From contig JBOHPP010000065.1 in the NCBI GenBank assembly GCA_050731755.1, forward strand, positions 1-33,824: a DNA stretch of 33,824 nucleotides, in the 5' to 3' direction. This document shows, piece by piece, positions 15,646 to 23,243 of the stretch; the stretch's first letter is position 1; every line of letters begins with the position of its first letter. A model generated the notes under the pieces. That model worked only from the letters and a program-made list of their open reading frames with translations, did not search any database and was not told the DNA's origin. The translations under genes were made by a program, and so were the position numbers. Source of the DNA: JBOHPP01 sp050731755 (GTDB lineage: Bacteria > Methylomirabilota > Methylomirabilia > Rokubacteriales > CSP1-6).

Positions 15646-16911
15646 CTAGCGGGTGCTGGCGACGGTAACGGGGGCGCCGTTGAAGAGGGCCGGGAGGTTG
15701 GAGGTGGCCACGGCCTCGCCGGCCCGGACGCCTTCGGCGATCTCCAGCCAGGGTCCCTGGCGCTCGCCCACCCGGACCAGACGCTCCTCGGCGGTGGCTG
15801 AGCTGCCCCCGCTGGGGACGACGAAGACCTTGCTGAGCCCGGCGACATAGATGACGGCCTCGGCCGGCACGAAGACGGCCGTGGCGTTCGCCGCCGTGAG
15901 CACGCTGCCCTTGGCGAAGAAGCCGGGATGCAGCACGGCACCCTCGTTGGGGACCCGCGCCTCCAGCGCGAGTGTGCGCGTCTGGACGTCTACGGCCGGG
16001 GCCACCCGCAGCACGGCGCCCCCGAACTGGCGGCCGGGGTAGGCCTCCACGCTCAGGCGCACGGGCTGGCCGATCCGCAGCGCGGGCGCGTGGCGCTCGG
16101 GCACGCTGCCCACGTACTTGAGCGGGTTAGCGATCACCAGGGTGAAGAGCGCGGTGTTCTGGTTGACGAACTCTCCGGCCGAGATGTGGCGCCGGGCCAC
16201 AAGCCCGGCGATGGACGCGCGCACAGTCGTGTCTTGCAGCCGCTTCTGGGCAATGCCCAGAGCGGCCTGGGCCCGCTTGAGCTCCGCCTCCGCCGACTGG
16301 ACCTGATCGGGGTGCTGCGCGAGCGCCACCTTGGCCGCGGCCAGATGCGACGCTGCCACGTTCTGGCCGTTGCGGGCATTGTCCACCTCGCGGGCCGCGA
16401 TGAGCTGGCGTTCGAAGAGCTGCTGCGAGCGGTCGAACTCAGACTTGGCCCACTCGAACAGCGACTGGGCGCGGGCCACCTCCGCCTCCAAGGTGGCCAG
16501 CGTGTCTCGCTGGCGGCGCAGCCCGGCGCTGGCCACCGACACCGCGGCCTGCGCCTGCTCGACCGCCAGCTCGAATTCGCGCCGGTCGTAGTCGGCCAGG
16601 ACGGCGCCGGCTTCCACTCGGTCGCCCAGGTCGACCCGGAGGCGCGCGATCGTGCCCGGCTGCTCGGACTTGGCCACCACCTCTTCCCAGGCGAGCAGGC
16701 TGCCCGAGGTCTCCACCGTGCGCTGGACCGTCCGGGACTCGGCGCGGCCCGTCGTAATGGGGATGGCCTTGATGGTCGGCGCGGCGCTCTCGCGCGGCCG
16801 CCCCCCACCGGGCGCGTCGGCCTGCGACCGGTTACAGGCCGCGGCGGTCACCAGCAGGACCACGAGGAGCGTCGCGTGCGCGGAGGTCACCCGCACAGGA
16901 TACACCGGCAC
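15646..16911 (-). CDS. RND efflux periplasmic adaptor (membrane fusion protein)
   Basis: 421 residues. A hydrophobic N-terminus (ATLLVVLLVTAAACNRS) ends in a cysteine at a lipobox-like site, so it is probably a lipoprotein, though alanine replaces the usual leucine at -3. The body is a typical HlyD/AcrA adaptor: barrel-sandwich half (GTIARLRVDLGDRVEAGAVLADYD), a long coiled-coil hairpin (about residues 110-225, rich in A, E, Q and R), the returning lipoyl half (RASIAGLVARRHISAGEFVNQNTALFTL), then a beta-barrel and membrane-proximal domain. It links the RND transporter to an outer-membrane channel. First gene of a two-gene minus-strand operon, divergent from greA across 26 bp. Confidence 0.9.
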   Translation of the reverse strand: MPVYPVRVTSAHATLLVVLLVTAAACNRSQADAPGGGRPRESAAPTIKAIPITTGRAESRTVQRTVETSGSLLAWEEVVAKSEQPGTIARLRVDLGDRVEAGAVLADYDRREFELAVEQAQAAVSVASAGLRRQRDTLATLEAEVARAQSLFEWAKSEFDRSQQLFERQLIAAREVDNARNGQNVAASHLAAAKVALAQHPDQVQSAEAELKRAQAALGIAQKRLQDTTVRASIAGLVARRHISAGEFVNQNTALFTLVIANPLKYVGSVPERHAPALRIGQPVRLSVEAYPGRQFGGAVLRVAPAVDVQTRTLALEARVPNEGAVLHPGFFAKGSVLTAANATAVFVPAEAVIYVAGLSKVFVVPSGGSSATAEERLVRVGERQGPWLEIAEGVRAGEAVATSNLPALFNGAPVTVASTR

Positions 16912-16924
16912 GCGGGGGCCATGT

Positions 16925-16930
16925 TAAGGT
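16925..16930 (+). promoter_or_regulatory. -10 box close to the greA start codon
   Basis: TAAGGT (16925-16930) is 7 nt before the greA ATG. No strong -35 is seen (TACACC at 18-bp spacing, 3 of 6). It fits the short-leader pattern of several other transcription units here. Confidence 0.35.
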
Positions 16931-16937
16931 ACGTCCC

Positions 16938-17420
16938 ATGGCGATTCAGCGCACGCCCATGACGCGCGGCGGGTACGAGAAGCTCGCCGCCGAGCTGGAT
17001 CGACTCAAGCGGGAGGACCGCCCGGCCATCTCGCGGGCCATCGCCGAGGCCCGTTCGCACGGTGATCTCAGCGAGAACGCCGAGTACCCCGCGGCGCGGG
17101 AGAAGCAGTCCTTCATCGAGGGGCGCATCGCCGAACTGGAAGGCAAGGTCGGCGCCGCCGAGGTGATCGAGCCTCCGAGCGAAGGGGACCGCGTCACCTT
17201 CGGCTCGACGGTGCTTCTGGAAGACGAGACCGGCAAGCAGCACCGCTACTGGATCGTCGGCTCCGACGAGACCGCGCCGGCCAAGGGCCGGATCTCGGTG
17301 CTCGCTCCACTGGCCCGCACGCTGATCGGCAAGAGTGTGGGCGACCGGGTGACAGCACAAGTGCCCGGCGGCCGGCGCACGTTCGACATCGTGAAGGTCA
17401 ACTTTCTCTGGATGGACTAG
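16938..17420 (+). CDS. greA: transcription elongation factor GreA
   Basis: 160 residues, full family length. The N-terminal coiled-coil runs through about residue 75 (GGYEKLAAELDRLKREDRP) with the acidic tip motif SHGDLSENAEYPAAREKQ; Asp43 and Glu46 are the residues that position the metal for RNA cleavage by RNA polymerase. The C-terminal FKBP-like domain shows VTFGSTVLLED, ISVLAPLARTLIGKSVGDRV and FDIVKVNF. GreA rescues backtracked polymerase by stimulating cleavage of the transcript 3' end. Start ATG 16938 has no obvious ribosome site, consistent with a very short leader. Confidence 0.95.
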   Translation: MAIQRTPMTRGGYEKLAAELDRLKREDRPAISRAIAEARSHGDLSENAEYPAAREKQSFIEGRIAELEGKVGAAEVIEPPSEGDRVTFGSTVLLEDETGKQHRYWIVGSDETAPAKGRISVLAPLARTLIGKSVGDRVTAQVPGGRRTFDIVKVNFLWMD

Positions 17421-17457
17421 ACACCGTGCCCACCCCTCCCCGACCATCCCGCTGACC

Positions 17458-18360
17458 GTGCCCACGGTTCGCGTCGACGACGGCGTCAATCTGTACTACG
17501 AGCAGGTCGGGAGCGGCACGCCGCTGGTCTTCGTCCACGAGTTCGCCGGCGATGCTGCGAGCTGGGCGCCCCAGGTGCGCTTCTTCGCGCGGCGCTACCG
17601 GACGATCGCCTTCAACGCGCGCGGCTATCCCCCGTCCGACGTCCCCGAGGATCCGGCCGCCTACTCGCAGGACCGGGCGGTGGAAGACATCCGCGGGCTG
17701 CTCGACGCGCTGGCCATCCCCCAGGCCCAGGTGTGCGGGCTCTCCATGGGCGGCTACGCCGCGCTGCACTTCGGGCTCAGGCACCCGCAGCGCGCGCTGT
17801 CGCTGGTCGTCGCCGGCGCCGGCTACGGGAGCGGCGCCGGTGACCGCGAGCGCTTCCGCCAGGACTCGGAAGCGAACGCGCGCGCTCTGGAGGACAAGGG
17901 CATGGCGGCCTTCGCCGAATACTACGGACGCGGGCCGGCGCGCGTGCAGTTCATCGACAAGGACCCCCAGGGCTGGCGAGAATTCTTCGACCGCCTGTCC
18001 GCCGGGTCGGCGAGGGGCCACGCCCTCACCCTGCGCGGGGTGCAGATGACCCGGCCCTCGATCTTCGACCTGGGCGAACGGCTGGAGCGGCTGGAGGTTC
18101 CCACGCTCATCATGACCGGCGATGAGGACGAGCCCTGCCTGGAACCGTCGGTCTTCATGAAGCGCAAAATTCCCACGGCCGGACTGGTGCTCCTGCCCAA
18201 GTCTGGCCACACGATCAACCTGGAGGAGCCCGAGGCGTTCAACCGCGCCGTGCTCGACTTCCTCACCGCGGTGGAGGCGGGGCGCTGGGGCCGCCGCAAT
18301 CCGGCGTCGCAGTCGGCCTCCGCCGTGCTGCCGCCGGAGCTGGCGGAGCGACGCCGATGA
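17458..18360 (+). CDS. alpha/beta-hydrolase fold protein
   Basis: 300 residues from GTG 17458. Features of the alpha/beta-hydrolase fold: LVFVHEFAGDAASW (oxyanion region), FNARGYPPSD, nucleophile elbow GLSMGG (Ser near residue 96), acid in IMTGDEDEPC (near 221) and catalytic His in PKSGHTINLEEPEAF (near 250). The C-terminal 30 residues are low in complexity. Probably an esterase, lactonase or C-C hydrolase; the substrate is unknown. It overlaps the following CaiB-type CoA transferase by 4 bp (ATGA), so the two likely act on related compounds. The start lies 37 bp after greA. Confidence 0.85.
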   Translation: MPTVRVDDGVNLYYEQVGSGTPLVFVHEFAGDAASWAPQVRFFARRYRTIAFNARGYPPSDVPEDPAAYSQDRAVEDIRGLLDALAIPQAQVCGLSMGGYAALHFGLRHPQRALSLVVAGAGYGSGAGDRERFRQDSEANARALEDKGMAAFAEYYGRGPARVQFIDKDPQGWREFFDRLSAGSARGHALTLRGVQMTRPSIFDLGERLERLEVPTLIMTGDEDEPCLEPSVFMKRKIPTAGLVLLPKSGHTINLEEPEAFNRAVLDFLTAVEAGRWGRRNPASQSASAVLPPELAERRR

Positions 18361-19523
18361 GCCTGCCCCTCGCCCATATCCGGGTCATCGACCTCACGCG
18401 GGCCCGGGCCGGCCCCACTGCCGTGCGCCAGCTCGCCGACATGGGCGCCGACGTGATCAAGGTGCAAACGCGAGAGGTCGTCGAGGGCGACTCCACCGAC
18501 CTCGGGTTCGACTACCTGAACCTGCACCGCAACAAGCGCGCGATGACGTTGGACCTCAAGCATCCGCGCGGCGTGGAGCTCCTCAAGCGGATGGTGGCTC
18601 GCGCCGACGTCGTGGTGGAGAACTTTCGGCCCGACGTCAAGCACCGGCTCGGTATCGACTACGCGGCACTCTCGGCGCTCAACCCCCGTCTGGTCTACGG
18701 CTCCATTTCCGGCTTCGGGCAGACCGGCCCCTATCGCGACCGTCCCGGCTACGACCAGATCGCCCAGGGGATGGGCGGCCTCATGTCGATCACCGGGCTG
18801 CCCGGTCAGGGGCCGGTGCGCGTGGGAATCCCCGTGGCCGATCTCACTGCGGGGATCTTCTTGGCCCAGGGAATCCTCGTGGCGCTGCTCGAGCGGGAGC
18901 GCTCGGGCCGCGGCCAATGGGTGCACACGTCGCTCCTGCAGGCCATGGTCACCATGCTGGACTTCCAGGCGGCCCGCTGGCTCATTGACAGGGAGATCCC
19001 GCCGCAGGCGGGCAACGACCATCCCACCGGGATTCCCACCGGTGTCTTCACCACCGCCGATGGCCACATCAACATCGCGGCCTCGGGCCAGGTCATGTAC
19101 CGCCGGCTGTGTGCGGCCATCGGCGCCCCCGAGCTGATCGACGATCCGCGCTTTCACACCCTGGCCGACCGTTCGCGCAACCGCAAGGACATGAACGCCG
19201 AGCTGGATCGGGTCCTCGTCAAGCGCACGAGCGCCGAGTGGATCGAGATCCTCAACCAGGCCGGCGTCCCATCCGGGCCAATTTTCAACATCAGAGAAGT
19301 TTTCGAGAACGAGCAGATCAAGCACCTGGGGATGGCTCAATCGGTCCAGCACTCGACTCGGGGGGAAATGCGAATTCAGGGGCTGCCTGTCGCGCTCTCG
19401 CGGACGCCGGGAGCGATCCGCCAGCCGGCGCCCGAGCACGGGCAGCACACGGATGAGATCCTCACCGAGCTGGGGTACTCCCGCGAGGAGATCGCCGCCC
19501 TCCGCCACGACGGCGTGATCTGA
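18357..19523 (+). CDS. CaiB/BaiF (class III) CoA-transferase family protein
   Basis: 388 residues. Family hallmarks: IRVIDLTRARAGPTAVRQLADMGADVIKVQ at the N-terminus, NLHRNKRAMTLDLKHPRG, VVVENFRPDVKHRLGIDY, and SISGFGQTGPYRDRPGYDQIAQGMGG. Class III enzymes use an aspartate as the covalent CoA-thioester carrier (Asp169 in formyl-CoA transferase). At the aligned place this protein has SLLQAMVTMLDFQ, with Gln195 where Asp is expected, so the standard mechanism may not apply. It may use another acid or belong to a racemase/lyase-like branch. It lies between two alpha/beta hydrolases in one operon. Confidence 0.87.
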   Translation: MSLPLAHIRVIDLTRARAGPTAVRQLADMGADVIKVQTREVVEGDSTDLGFDYLNLHRNKRAMTLDLKHPRGVELLKRMVARADVVVENFRPDVKHRLGIDYAALSALNPRLVYGSISGFGQTGPYRDRPGYDQIAQGMGGLMSITGLPGQGPVRVGIPVADLTAGIFLAQGILVALLERERSGRGQWVHTSLLQAMVTMLDFQAARWLIDREIPPQAGNDHPTGIPTGVFTTADGHINIAASGQVMYRRLCAAIGAPELIDDPRFHTLADRSRNRKDMNAELDRVLVKRTSAEWIEILNQAGVPSGPIFNIREVFENEQIKHLGMAQSVQHSTRGEMRIQGLPVALSRTPGAIRQPAPEHGQHTDEILTELGYSREEIAALRHDGVI

Positions 19524-19527
19524 CGCG

Positions 19528-20205
19528 TTGGGGGCGTCCGAGCCCGCCGAGCGGTTTGAGGCGCGCGCGGATGGCCGCCCCGAGGTGCGCGGCTACCTCC
19601 ATCGACCGGCGAACGCCGTCGGCGAGGGTCTCGTCCTCACCCACGGCGCCGGCGGTAACTGCCATACCCCGTTGCTCCAGGCCCTGGCCGTCGCCTTCGC
19701 TGCGGAGGGCCTCATCGTGTTGCGCTGCGATCTTCCGTACCGCCAGGCGCGCGCATCCGGCCCTCCGTCGCCGGGCACGGCGGCCCGTGATCGCGAGGGG
19801 CTACGCCACGCTCTGCAGGCCATGCGCGAGATCGCCCGAGGTCGCGTGTACCTCGGGGGCCAGTCCTACGGCGGTCGCCAGGCCAGTCTGCTCGCCGCCG
19901 ACGAGGCAGGACTCGCGGCCGCCCTGCTCCTGCTCTCCTATCCGCTCCACCCGCCAGGGCGGCCTGCGGAGCTTCGGACCGCACATCTGCCGAAGCTCAG
20001 GACGCCGGCGCTCTTCGCGCACGGCACCCAGGATCCCTTCGGCTCGATCACCGAGCTGAACGCCGCGCGCGCGCTCATCCCCGCGCCCACGGCGCTGCTC
20101 ACCGTCGAGGGCGCCGGACACGATCTCGGCTGGGGACGCCCGGCGCGGCGCGATGCGGGCGTGCCCAGCCGCATCGTGGAAGCGTTCGTCGCGCTGATTC
20201 CCTGA
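19528..20205 (+). CDS. alpha/beta hydrolase of the Tex30/KANL3-like group
   Basis: 225 residues from TTG 19528, 4 bp after the CoA-transferase stop. LVLTHGAGGNCHTPLLQALA, VLRCDLPYRQAR, YLGGQSYGGRQASLLAADE (nucleophile Ser in GQSYGG) and TPALFAHGTQDPFGS (acid) match the small dienelactone-hydrolase-like group often annotated as Tex30 or alpha/beta hydrolase. The catalytic His is in GAGHDLGW. No later ATG preserves the full fold, so TTG is the best start. Enzymatic activity unknown. Last gene of the hydrolase, CoA-transferase, hydrolase operon; it converges with the DinB-like gene 21 bp away. Confidence 0.8.
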   Translation: MGASEPAERFEARADGRPEVRGYLHRPANAVGEGLVLTHGAGGNCHTPLLQALAVAFAAEGLIVLRCDLPYRQARASGPPSPGTAARDREGLRHALQAMREIARGRVYLGGQSYGGRQASLLAADEAGLAAALLLLSYPLHPPGRPAELRTAHLPKLRTPALFAHGTQDPFGSITELNAARALIPAPTALLTVEGAGHDLGWGRPARRDAGVPSRIVEAFVALIP

Positions 20206-20226
20206 GCCTCCGGCGGTCGCCCGGCG

Positions 20227-20682
20227 TCATCGGCGCCCGGTCAGCGCCCGCTCGATCTCGTCGAGGTGTTCGCGCCGGTGCTCGGCGCGAAGCACGTTGA
20301 TGGGCCTCCCGGCCGTCGCGTTCGCGGCCAGGCGATCGTCGGAGAGGCTGGCCACCTTGCGATCCGCCGCTTCGGCGACGCTGAGCGCCAGCTGCGCGGC
20401 CGCCCGCGGGGGCAGGGCGAGGCAGAGGGCCTTGGCCGAGTCGTTGATCCAGTCGGTGTCTTCGCTGTTGAGTGGCCGGGGGGCTGCGCCATCGCGCTCC
20501 CAGCGCTCGAGGAGAACGACGGTGCGCTCGTCCCAGAAGGCCAGATGACCGAGGACACCGGCGACCGTCCAACCGGCGTTCAGCGGGCGGCGCAGGTCCT
20601 CGTCCTTCAGCCGGTCGACGAGGGCCCGCAGGCGCTCGCGCTGGGCGGTGTTCTCGGCAACGTATGAGCGATCGACGGCCAT
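20227..20682 (-). CDS. DinB/maleylpyruvate-isomerase-like four-helix protein
   Basis: 151 residues with an excellent ribosome site (AAGGAGG, 6 nt from ATG 20682). GWTVAGVLGHLAFWDERTVVLLERW is the typical second helix of the DinB/mycothiol-dependent isomerase N-terminal fold, and RAEHRREHLDEIERAL supplies the C-terminal histidines. Together, His in GVLGHL and the two in EHRREH would make the three-histidine metal site of the superfamily. Such proteins are thiol-dependent S-transferases or uncharacterised metal proteins. Nothing nearby indicates the substrate. Confidence 0.82.
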   Translation of the reverse strand: MAVDRSYVAENTAQRERLRALVDRLKDEDLRRPLNAGWTVAGVLGHLAFWDERTVVLLERWERDGAAPRPLNSEDTDWINDSAKALCLALPPRAAAQLALSVAEAADRKVASLSDDRLAANATAGRPINVLRAEHRREHLDEIERALTGRR

Positions 20683-20906
20683 GAAAGCCTCCTTGAGGAA
20701 GGTCGGGCGCCCTCTACAACCCCGGTCGTGGACAGACGTGAAATCGACACGCGAAGCGGGCGGCTGAATCCCGAACCGTGTAACCCATGTCCTTGGACTT
20801 CCTTGTCACTATCTCAGGGGCGAGCACTCGCACCTTGATCCTGGGAAGGAAGTCAGCGGTGAACAGACCGGCTTCGGTAGACTCCGCCCGCTGAATAACA
20901 CAATCT

Positions 20907-20978
20907 CGCTCACGCCTGCGGTGAGCGGCCGCTGCGAGCGAAGGCGAGCCAGCGGTCCGCTCGACCGCGTTGTTGGGC
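20907..20978 (-). other. attC-like recombination site 1 (degenerate)
   Basis: Read on the minus strand it starts GCCCAAC (20978-20972) and ends at GTGAGCG (20913-20907), where an intact site would have GTTRRRY. Between them lies an imperfect palindrome: GCGGT/ACCGC, AGCGG/CCGCT and CGCTG/CAGCG stems separated by small mismatches, as in integron attC sites with extrahelical bases. It starts 10 nt after the stop of the toxin gene, as an attC does after a cassette gene. The loss of GTT suggests a decayed boundary. Confidence 0.6.
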
Positions 20979-20987
20979 AGCAACGTC

Positions 20988-21281
20988 TCAGAGCCGTGAC
21001 CGCCAGTAGCCTGGTCGACGGTGAAGGTGCATGACCGCGATGATATAGATACGCTCAGGCTCGACGCGATACAGGAGACCGTAGGGAAACTTCGGAACCA
21101 GAAGACGCCTGAGGCGGCGGCCAAACGGTGGGCCAGAGGCCGGAAACTCGACCAGCCGTTCGTACGTGTGCTGAACCGTCGTGATGAAGTCGAGTCCGAG
21201 CCCTTCTGTTTGGCCCTCGTAGAACCGAGCTGCCGAAATGAACTCGTCCTGTGCTTCGGGATGAAACTCAACGCTTCTCAC
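20988..21281 (-). CDS. ParE/RelE-type toxin
   Basis: 97 residues from GTG 21281, which overlaps the antitoxin stop as GTGA. VEFHPEAQDEFISAARFYEGQTEGLGLDFITTV is the classic N-terminal hairpin of ParE/RelE toxins, followed by FPASGPPFGRRLRRLLVPKFPYGLLYRVEPERIYIIAVMHLHRRPGYW, where the conserved YxLLYRV strand and the C-terminal H-xx-R-x-PGYW are intact. ParE toxins poison gyrase and RelE toxins cleave ribosome-bound mRNA; which applies is not clear, but the ParE-like ending is favoured. Toxin-antitoxin pairs are frequent integron cassette cargo, and an attC-like site follows 10 nt downstream. Confidence 0.85.
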   Translation of the reverse strand: MRSVEFHPEAQDEFISAARFYEGQTEGLGLDFITTVQHTYERLVEFPASGPPFGRRLRRLLVPKFPYGLLYRVEPERIYIIAVMHLHRRPGYWRSRL

Positions 21282-21508
21282 CGAAGCGTGGAGCGGGCTC
21301 TCCGGATTACCTTCTGGGCGGGAATCCCAGCGACCTTTCCGGACTTGAGTTCGCCCAGCCGACGCTCCGCTTCCTGGAGCCAAAGCTTCTCGACATCGGC
21401 ATCTACTTCCTGATCAAGACTGGAGATGAGGCGTTGCGCGAGGCGAGCGCGTTCCCTGCGTGACAGTCTCAGGGCCTGGGATTCGAGTTCGCGCGCTGGC
21501 TTAGTCAT
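21278..21508 (-). CDS. addiction-module antitoxin (TIGR02574/PF09720 type)
   Basis: 76 residues. ALRLSRRERARLAQRLISSLDQEVDADVEKLWLQEAERRLGELKSGKVAGIPAQKVI is the pattern of the 'addiction module component' family: a short helical antitoxin with LSxxERAxLAxxLxxSLD and a WxxEAxRRLxELxSGKVxxIPxxxV core. These pair with ParE/RelE toxins encoded immediately downstream, as here with a 4-bp overlap. It neutralises the toxin and probably represses its own promoter. An 8-bp inverted repeat lies 15 nt upstream of the start (21523-21552). Confidence 0.88.
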   Translation of the reverse strand: MTKPARELESQALRLSRRERARLAQRLISSLDQEVDADVEKLWLQEAERRLGELKSGKVAGIPAQKVIRRARSTLR

Positions 21509-21522
21509 ACCGGAAAGCTATC

Positions 21523-21552
21523 ACGAGACCTCCCTGTCCTCTTGGGTCTCGT
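21523..21552. promoter_or_regulatory. inverted repeat upstream of the antitoxin gene
   Basis: ACGAGACC (21523-21530) and GGTCTCGT (21545-21552) form an 8-bp perfect inverted repeat with a 14-nt centre. It lies between the end of the PstS-like gene and the antitoxin start, so it may be an antitoxin operator or a weak terminator of the upstream gene. Confidence 0.4.
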
Positions 21553-21578
21553 ATCGTGCTCGTTCGGGCAGCCCCGCT

Positions 21579-22406
21579 TCACTTCACCGGCACCGCACCG
21601 TTGGCGCCGATCACCGCCGCGCCGGCGGAACTGCGAATGAACTCGACGAACCTGGAGACAGCGGGAGCGGCCGCGGCCTTGGTGACCAGGAAGGAGTCTC
21701 GCGTCAGGACGTAGGCCTTGCGCCCCACGTTCTCCGCGCTGGGGATGACGCCATTGAGCGACAACGCCCTGATCTGCCCCTGGCTCTGCTCCACGACGGT
21801 GGTCGTCGTCATTCCGATGGCGCCCACGCTAGCGGCGAGCTCCTTTGCCATGTCTCCGGAGCGCGGCATCACCCTCACGCCTTGGGGCATCTGCAGATCT
21901 TTCAAGCATGCGAGCTTCCCCCTGACGACCTCGGCGTCAACCTCGGAGACTGGCCGAGTGCGGGGAGCAATCGCGATGTCGGGTCCGCCGAGCTCCTTCC
22001 AGTTCGTGATTCTGCCGGCGTAGACATCACAGATCTGGGGGTCGGTGACGTTCGTCACGGGCACGCTCGCGTTCACGCCGAAGACGACGGCCACCTTGGC
22101 GATTTCGTGCACCGCCATTCCTCGTCGGGTCAGGTCCTCGACAACCAGACCATGGCTGGCCAAGGCGATGTCGATCTTTCCTTCTTCCAAGGCCTGCAGG
22201 CGCGCCTTCGTTCCCAACCCCTGGCCAATCTCCACCGTGGCGCCTGGATTTCGCTCTTGATACGCCTTGGCGAGCGCCGCCACCAGCGGCATCACCCCAG
22301 TCGACCCGTCAACGACGATCTTCTCGCTCGTTGGCCCAGGAATGGGAGCTCCCAGCGTAAGGCCCACCATCAGCGCACTGATACGACATGCCCATTGAAG
22401 TCGCAT
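21579..22406 (-). CDS. PstS-like (phosphate-type) periplasmic binding protein, orphan
   Basis: 275 residues with a signal peptide (residues 1-27, core ISALMVGLTLGAPIPGP). KIVVDGSTGVMPLVAALAKAYQERNPGATVEIGQGLGTKARLQALEEGKIDIALAS is the PBP-like fold of the PstS group: the GSTG loop and G-x-G-x-G region bind an oxyanion. DPQICDVYAGRITNWKELGG is typical of PstS proteins. No pstC, pstA, pstB or phoU gene is nearby. GC is lower than the flanking chromosome. It lies between attC-like sites 1 and 2, so it may be cassette-borne together with the toxin-antitoxin pair. A stand-alone binding protein might capture a phosphate-like ion for another transporter or act in sensing. Confidence 0.82.
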   Translation of the reverse strand: MRLQWACRISALMVGLTLGAPIPGPTSEKIVVDGSTGVMPLVAALAKAYQERNPGATVEIGQGLGTKARLQALEEGKIDIALASHGLVVEDLTRRGMAVHEIAKVAVVFGVNASVPVTNVTDPQICDVYAGRITNWKELGGPDIAIAPRTRPVSEVDAEVVRGKLACLKDLQMPQGVRVMPRSGDMAKELAASVGAIGMTTTTVVEQSQGQIRALSLNGVIPSAENVGRKAYVLTRDSFLVTKAAAAPAVSRFVEFIRSSAGAAVIGANGAVPVK

Positions 22407-22478
22407 GACCCACCCCCGCTCGAAAGGTCACTGGTCTCAACACTGACAAGTTCATTTGACGTTCAGCGACATCCTGCC

Positions 22479-22539
22479 GCCGAACAACGCAGATCAGCGG
22501 CGGCGGGCCGCGGCCGTCCGCTGCATTTGGCGGTTCGGC
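22479..22539. other. attC-like recombination site 2
   Basis: 61-bp imperfect palindrome with perfect inverted ends GCCGAAC (22479-22485) and GTTCGGC (22533-22539); flanks extend these to 9 bp. The inner stem is CAGCGG/CCGCTG continuing into CGGC/GCCG with one bulged T. This is the R''-L''-L'-R' layout of attC sites, with the conserved AAC and GTT. The gap 22407-22720 (PstS-like start to PIN end) holds nothing else I can identify. Orientation is ambiguous; the AACAACGC start favours the plus strand. Confidence 0.65.
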
Positions 22540-22720
22540 GGATCTCGACAAGGCGGGCTCGTCTCTTACGTGGGCCGTCTTCTCGAGGTCCGTAACCATC
22601 GTGCAGAGGGCCGGAACCACCACCCCAGACAGGCCGCTTGCCACGGCCATGCCGTCGGCACTGTGCGAAGATCGGCGGAGCACTTCACCTTGCCCTCGGA
22701 GGCCGCTCATATAATTGGCG

Positions 22721-23227
22721 CTACCGCCCGAGCCGGCGGAGAACGTCCTCGGGTCTCATGACGTCGACGCAAGTCTCCGCCTTGATCTTCGGACGCTTCT
22801 TGAGGAGATCCTTCTTATCCGTAGTAACGAACGATGCCACACTAGCGAGCGCTGCCTCTATGAGATGCACGGAATCAAGCTTTCTTATCCCAATAGCGCG
22901 TAACTTGCGGAGAAGCGCCGCCGCCTCAGGCGGCGCCGGCGTTGACCGGACCACGGAGCGGCGGCGCAGCGGAGCGCGTCCCAACGGTGGGCGGCCGCCG
23001 ACTATGGGAATCCGAGTTGGTGCGAGTCTGAGCACGCCGCCGAAGACGACGCTCAAGAGTCTCAGGCGCCTGTCACCCTTGGTTAACGGCGTGGCCGCTA
23101 TTTCCGCCACAACGTCGCCGCCGACGAAGGCCTTCAGTCGTCTCTCTCGGATTAGCGCCAGGAAGTCCGCTGAGCGGGCGTCGTCAAGCAGCCAATCTAT
23201 TACACATGCATCAAGGTAAACCTTCAC
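22721..23227 (-). CDS. PIN-domain ribonuclease (VapC-like)
   Basis: 168 residues from GTG 23227. VKVYLDACVIDWLLDD gives the first PIN aspartate (Asp6); GGDVVAEIAATPL supplies the second-acid helix; KLDSVHLIEAALASVASFVTTDKKDLLK carries the distal acidic pair (KLDSVHL and TTDKKDL). Length is above the usual 130-140 because of a basic stretch around residues 80-110. PIN proteins cut tRNA or mRNA and are usually the toxin of VapBC pairs, but no antitoxin gene is seen on either side. The start lies 17 nt from attC-like site 3, the usual spacing of a cassette gene from its upstream attC. Confidence 0.75.
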   Translation of the reverse strand: MKVYLDACVIDWLLDDARSADFLALIRERRLKAFVGGDVVAEIAATPLTKGDRRLRLLSVVFGGVLRLAPTRIPIVGGRPPLGRAPLRRRSVVRSTPAPPEAAALLRKLRAIGIRKLDSVHLIEAALASVASFVTTDKKDLLKKRPKIKAETCVDVMRPEDVLRRLGR

Positions 23228-23243
23228 GGTCCTATCACGTCCC

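Noticed and set aside
20714..20906. Possible continuation of a minus-strand reading frame downstream of attC-like site 1
   Set aside because: The frame has no start with a ribosome site, no recognisable family and mixed codon use. It may be a gene remnant but cannot be supported as a gene. Nothing else is seen in 20683-20906.
22456..22484. TTGACG at 22456 as a promoter toward the PIN side
   Set aside because: The -10 position at 17 bp falls in GCCGAA of attC-like site 2, which is not a -10 box.
22710..22715. TATAAT on the plus strand at 22710
   Set aside because: Perfect -10 match but no -35 within 15-19 bp and no plus-strand gene follows. It lies at the end of the minus-strand PIN gene.
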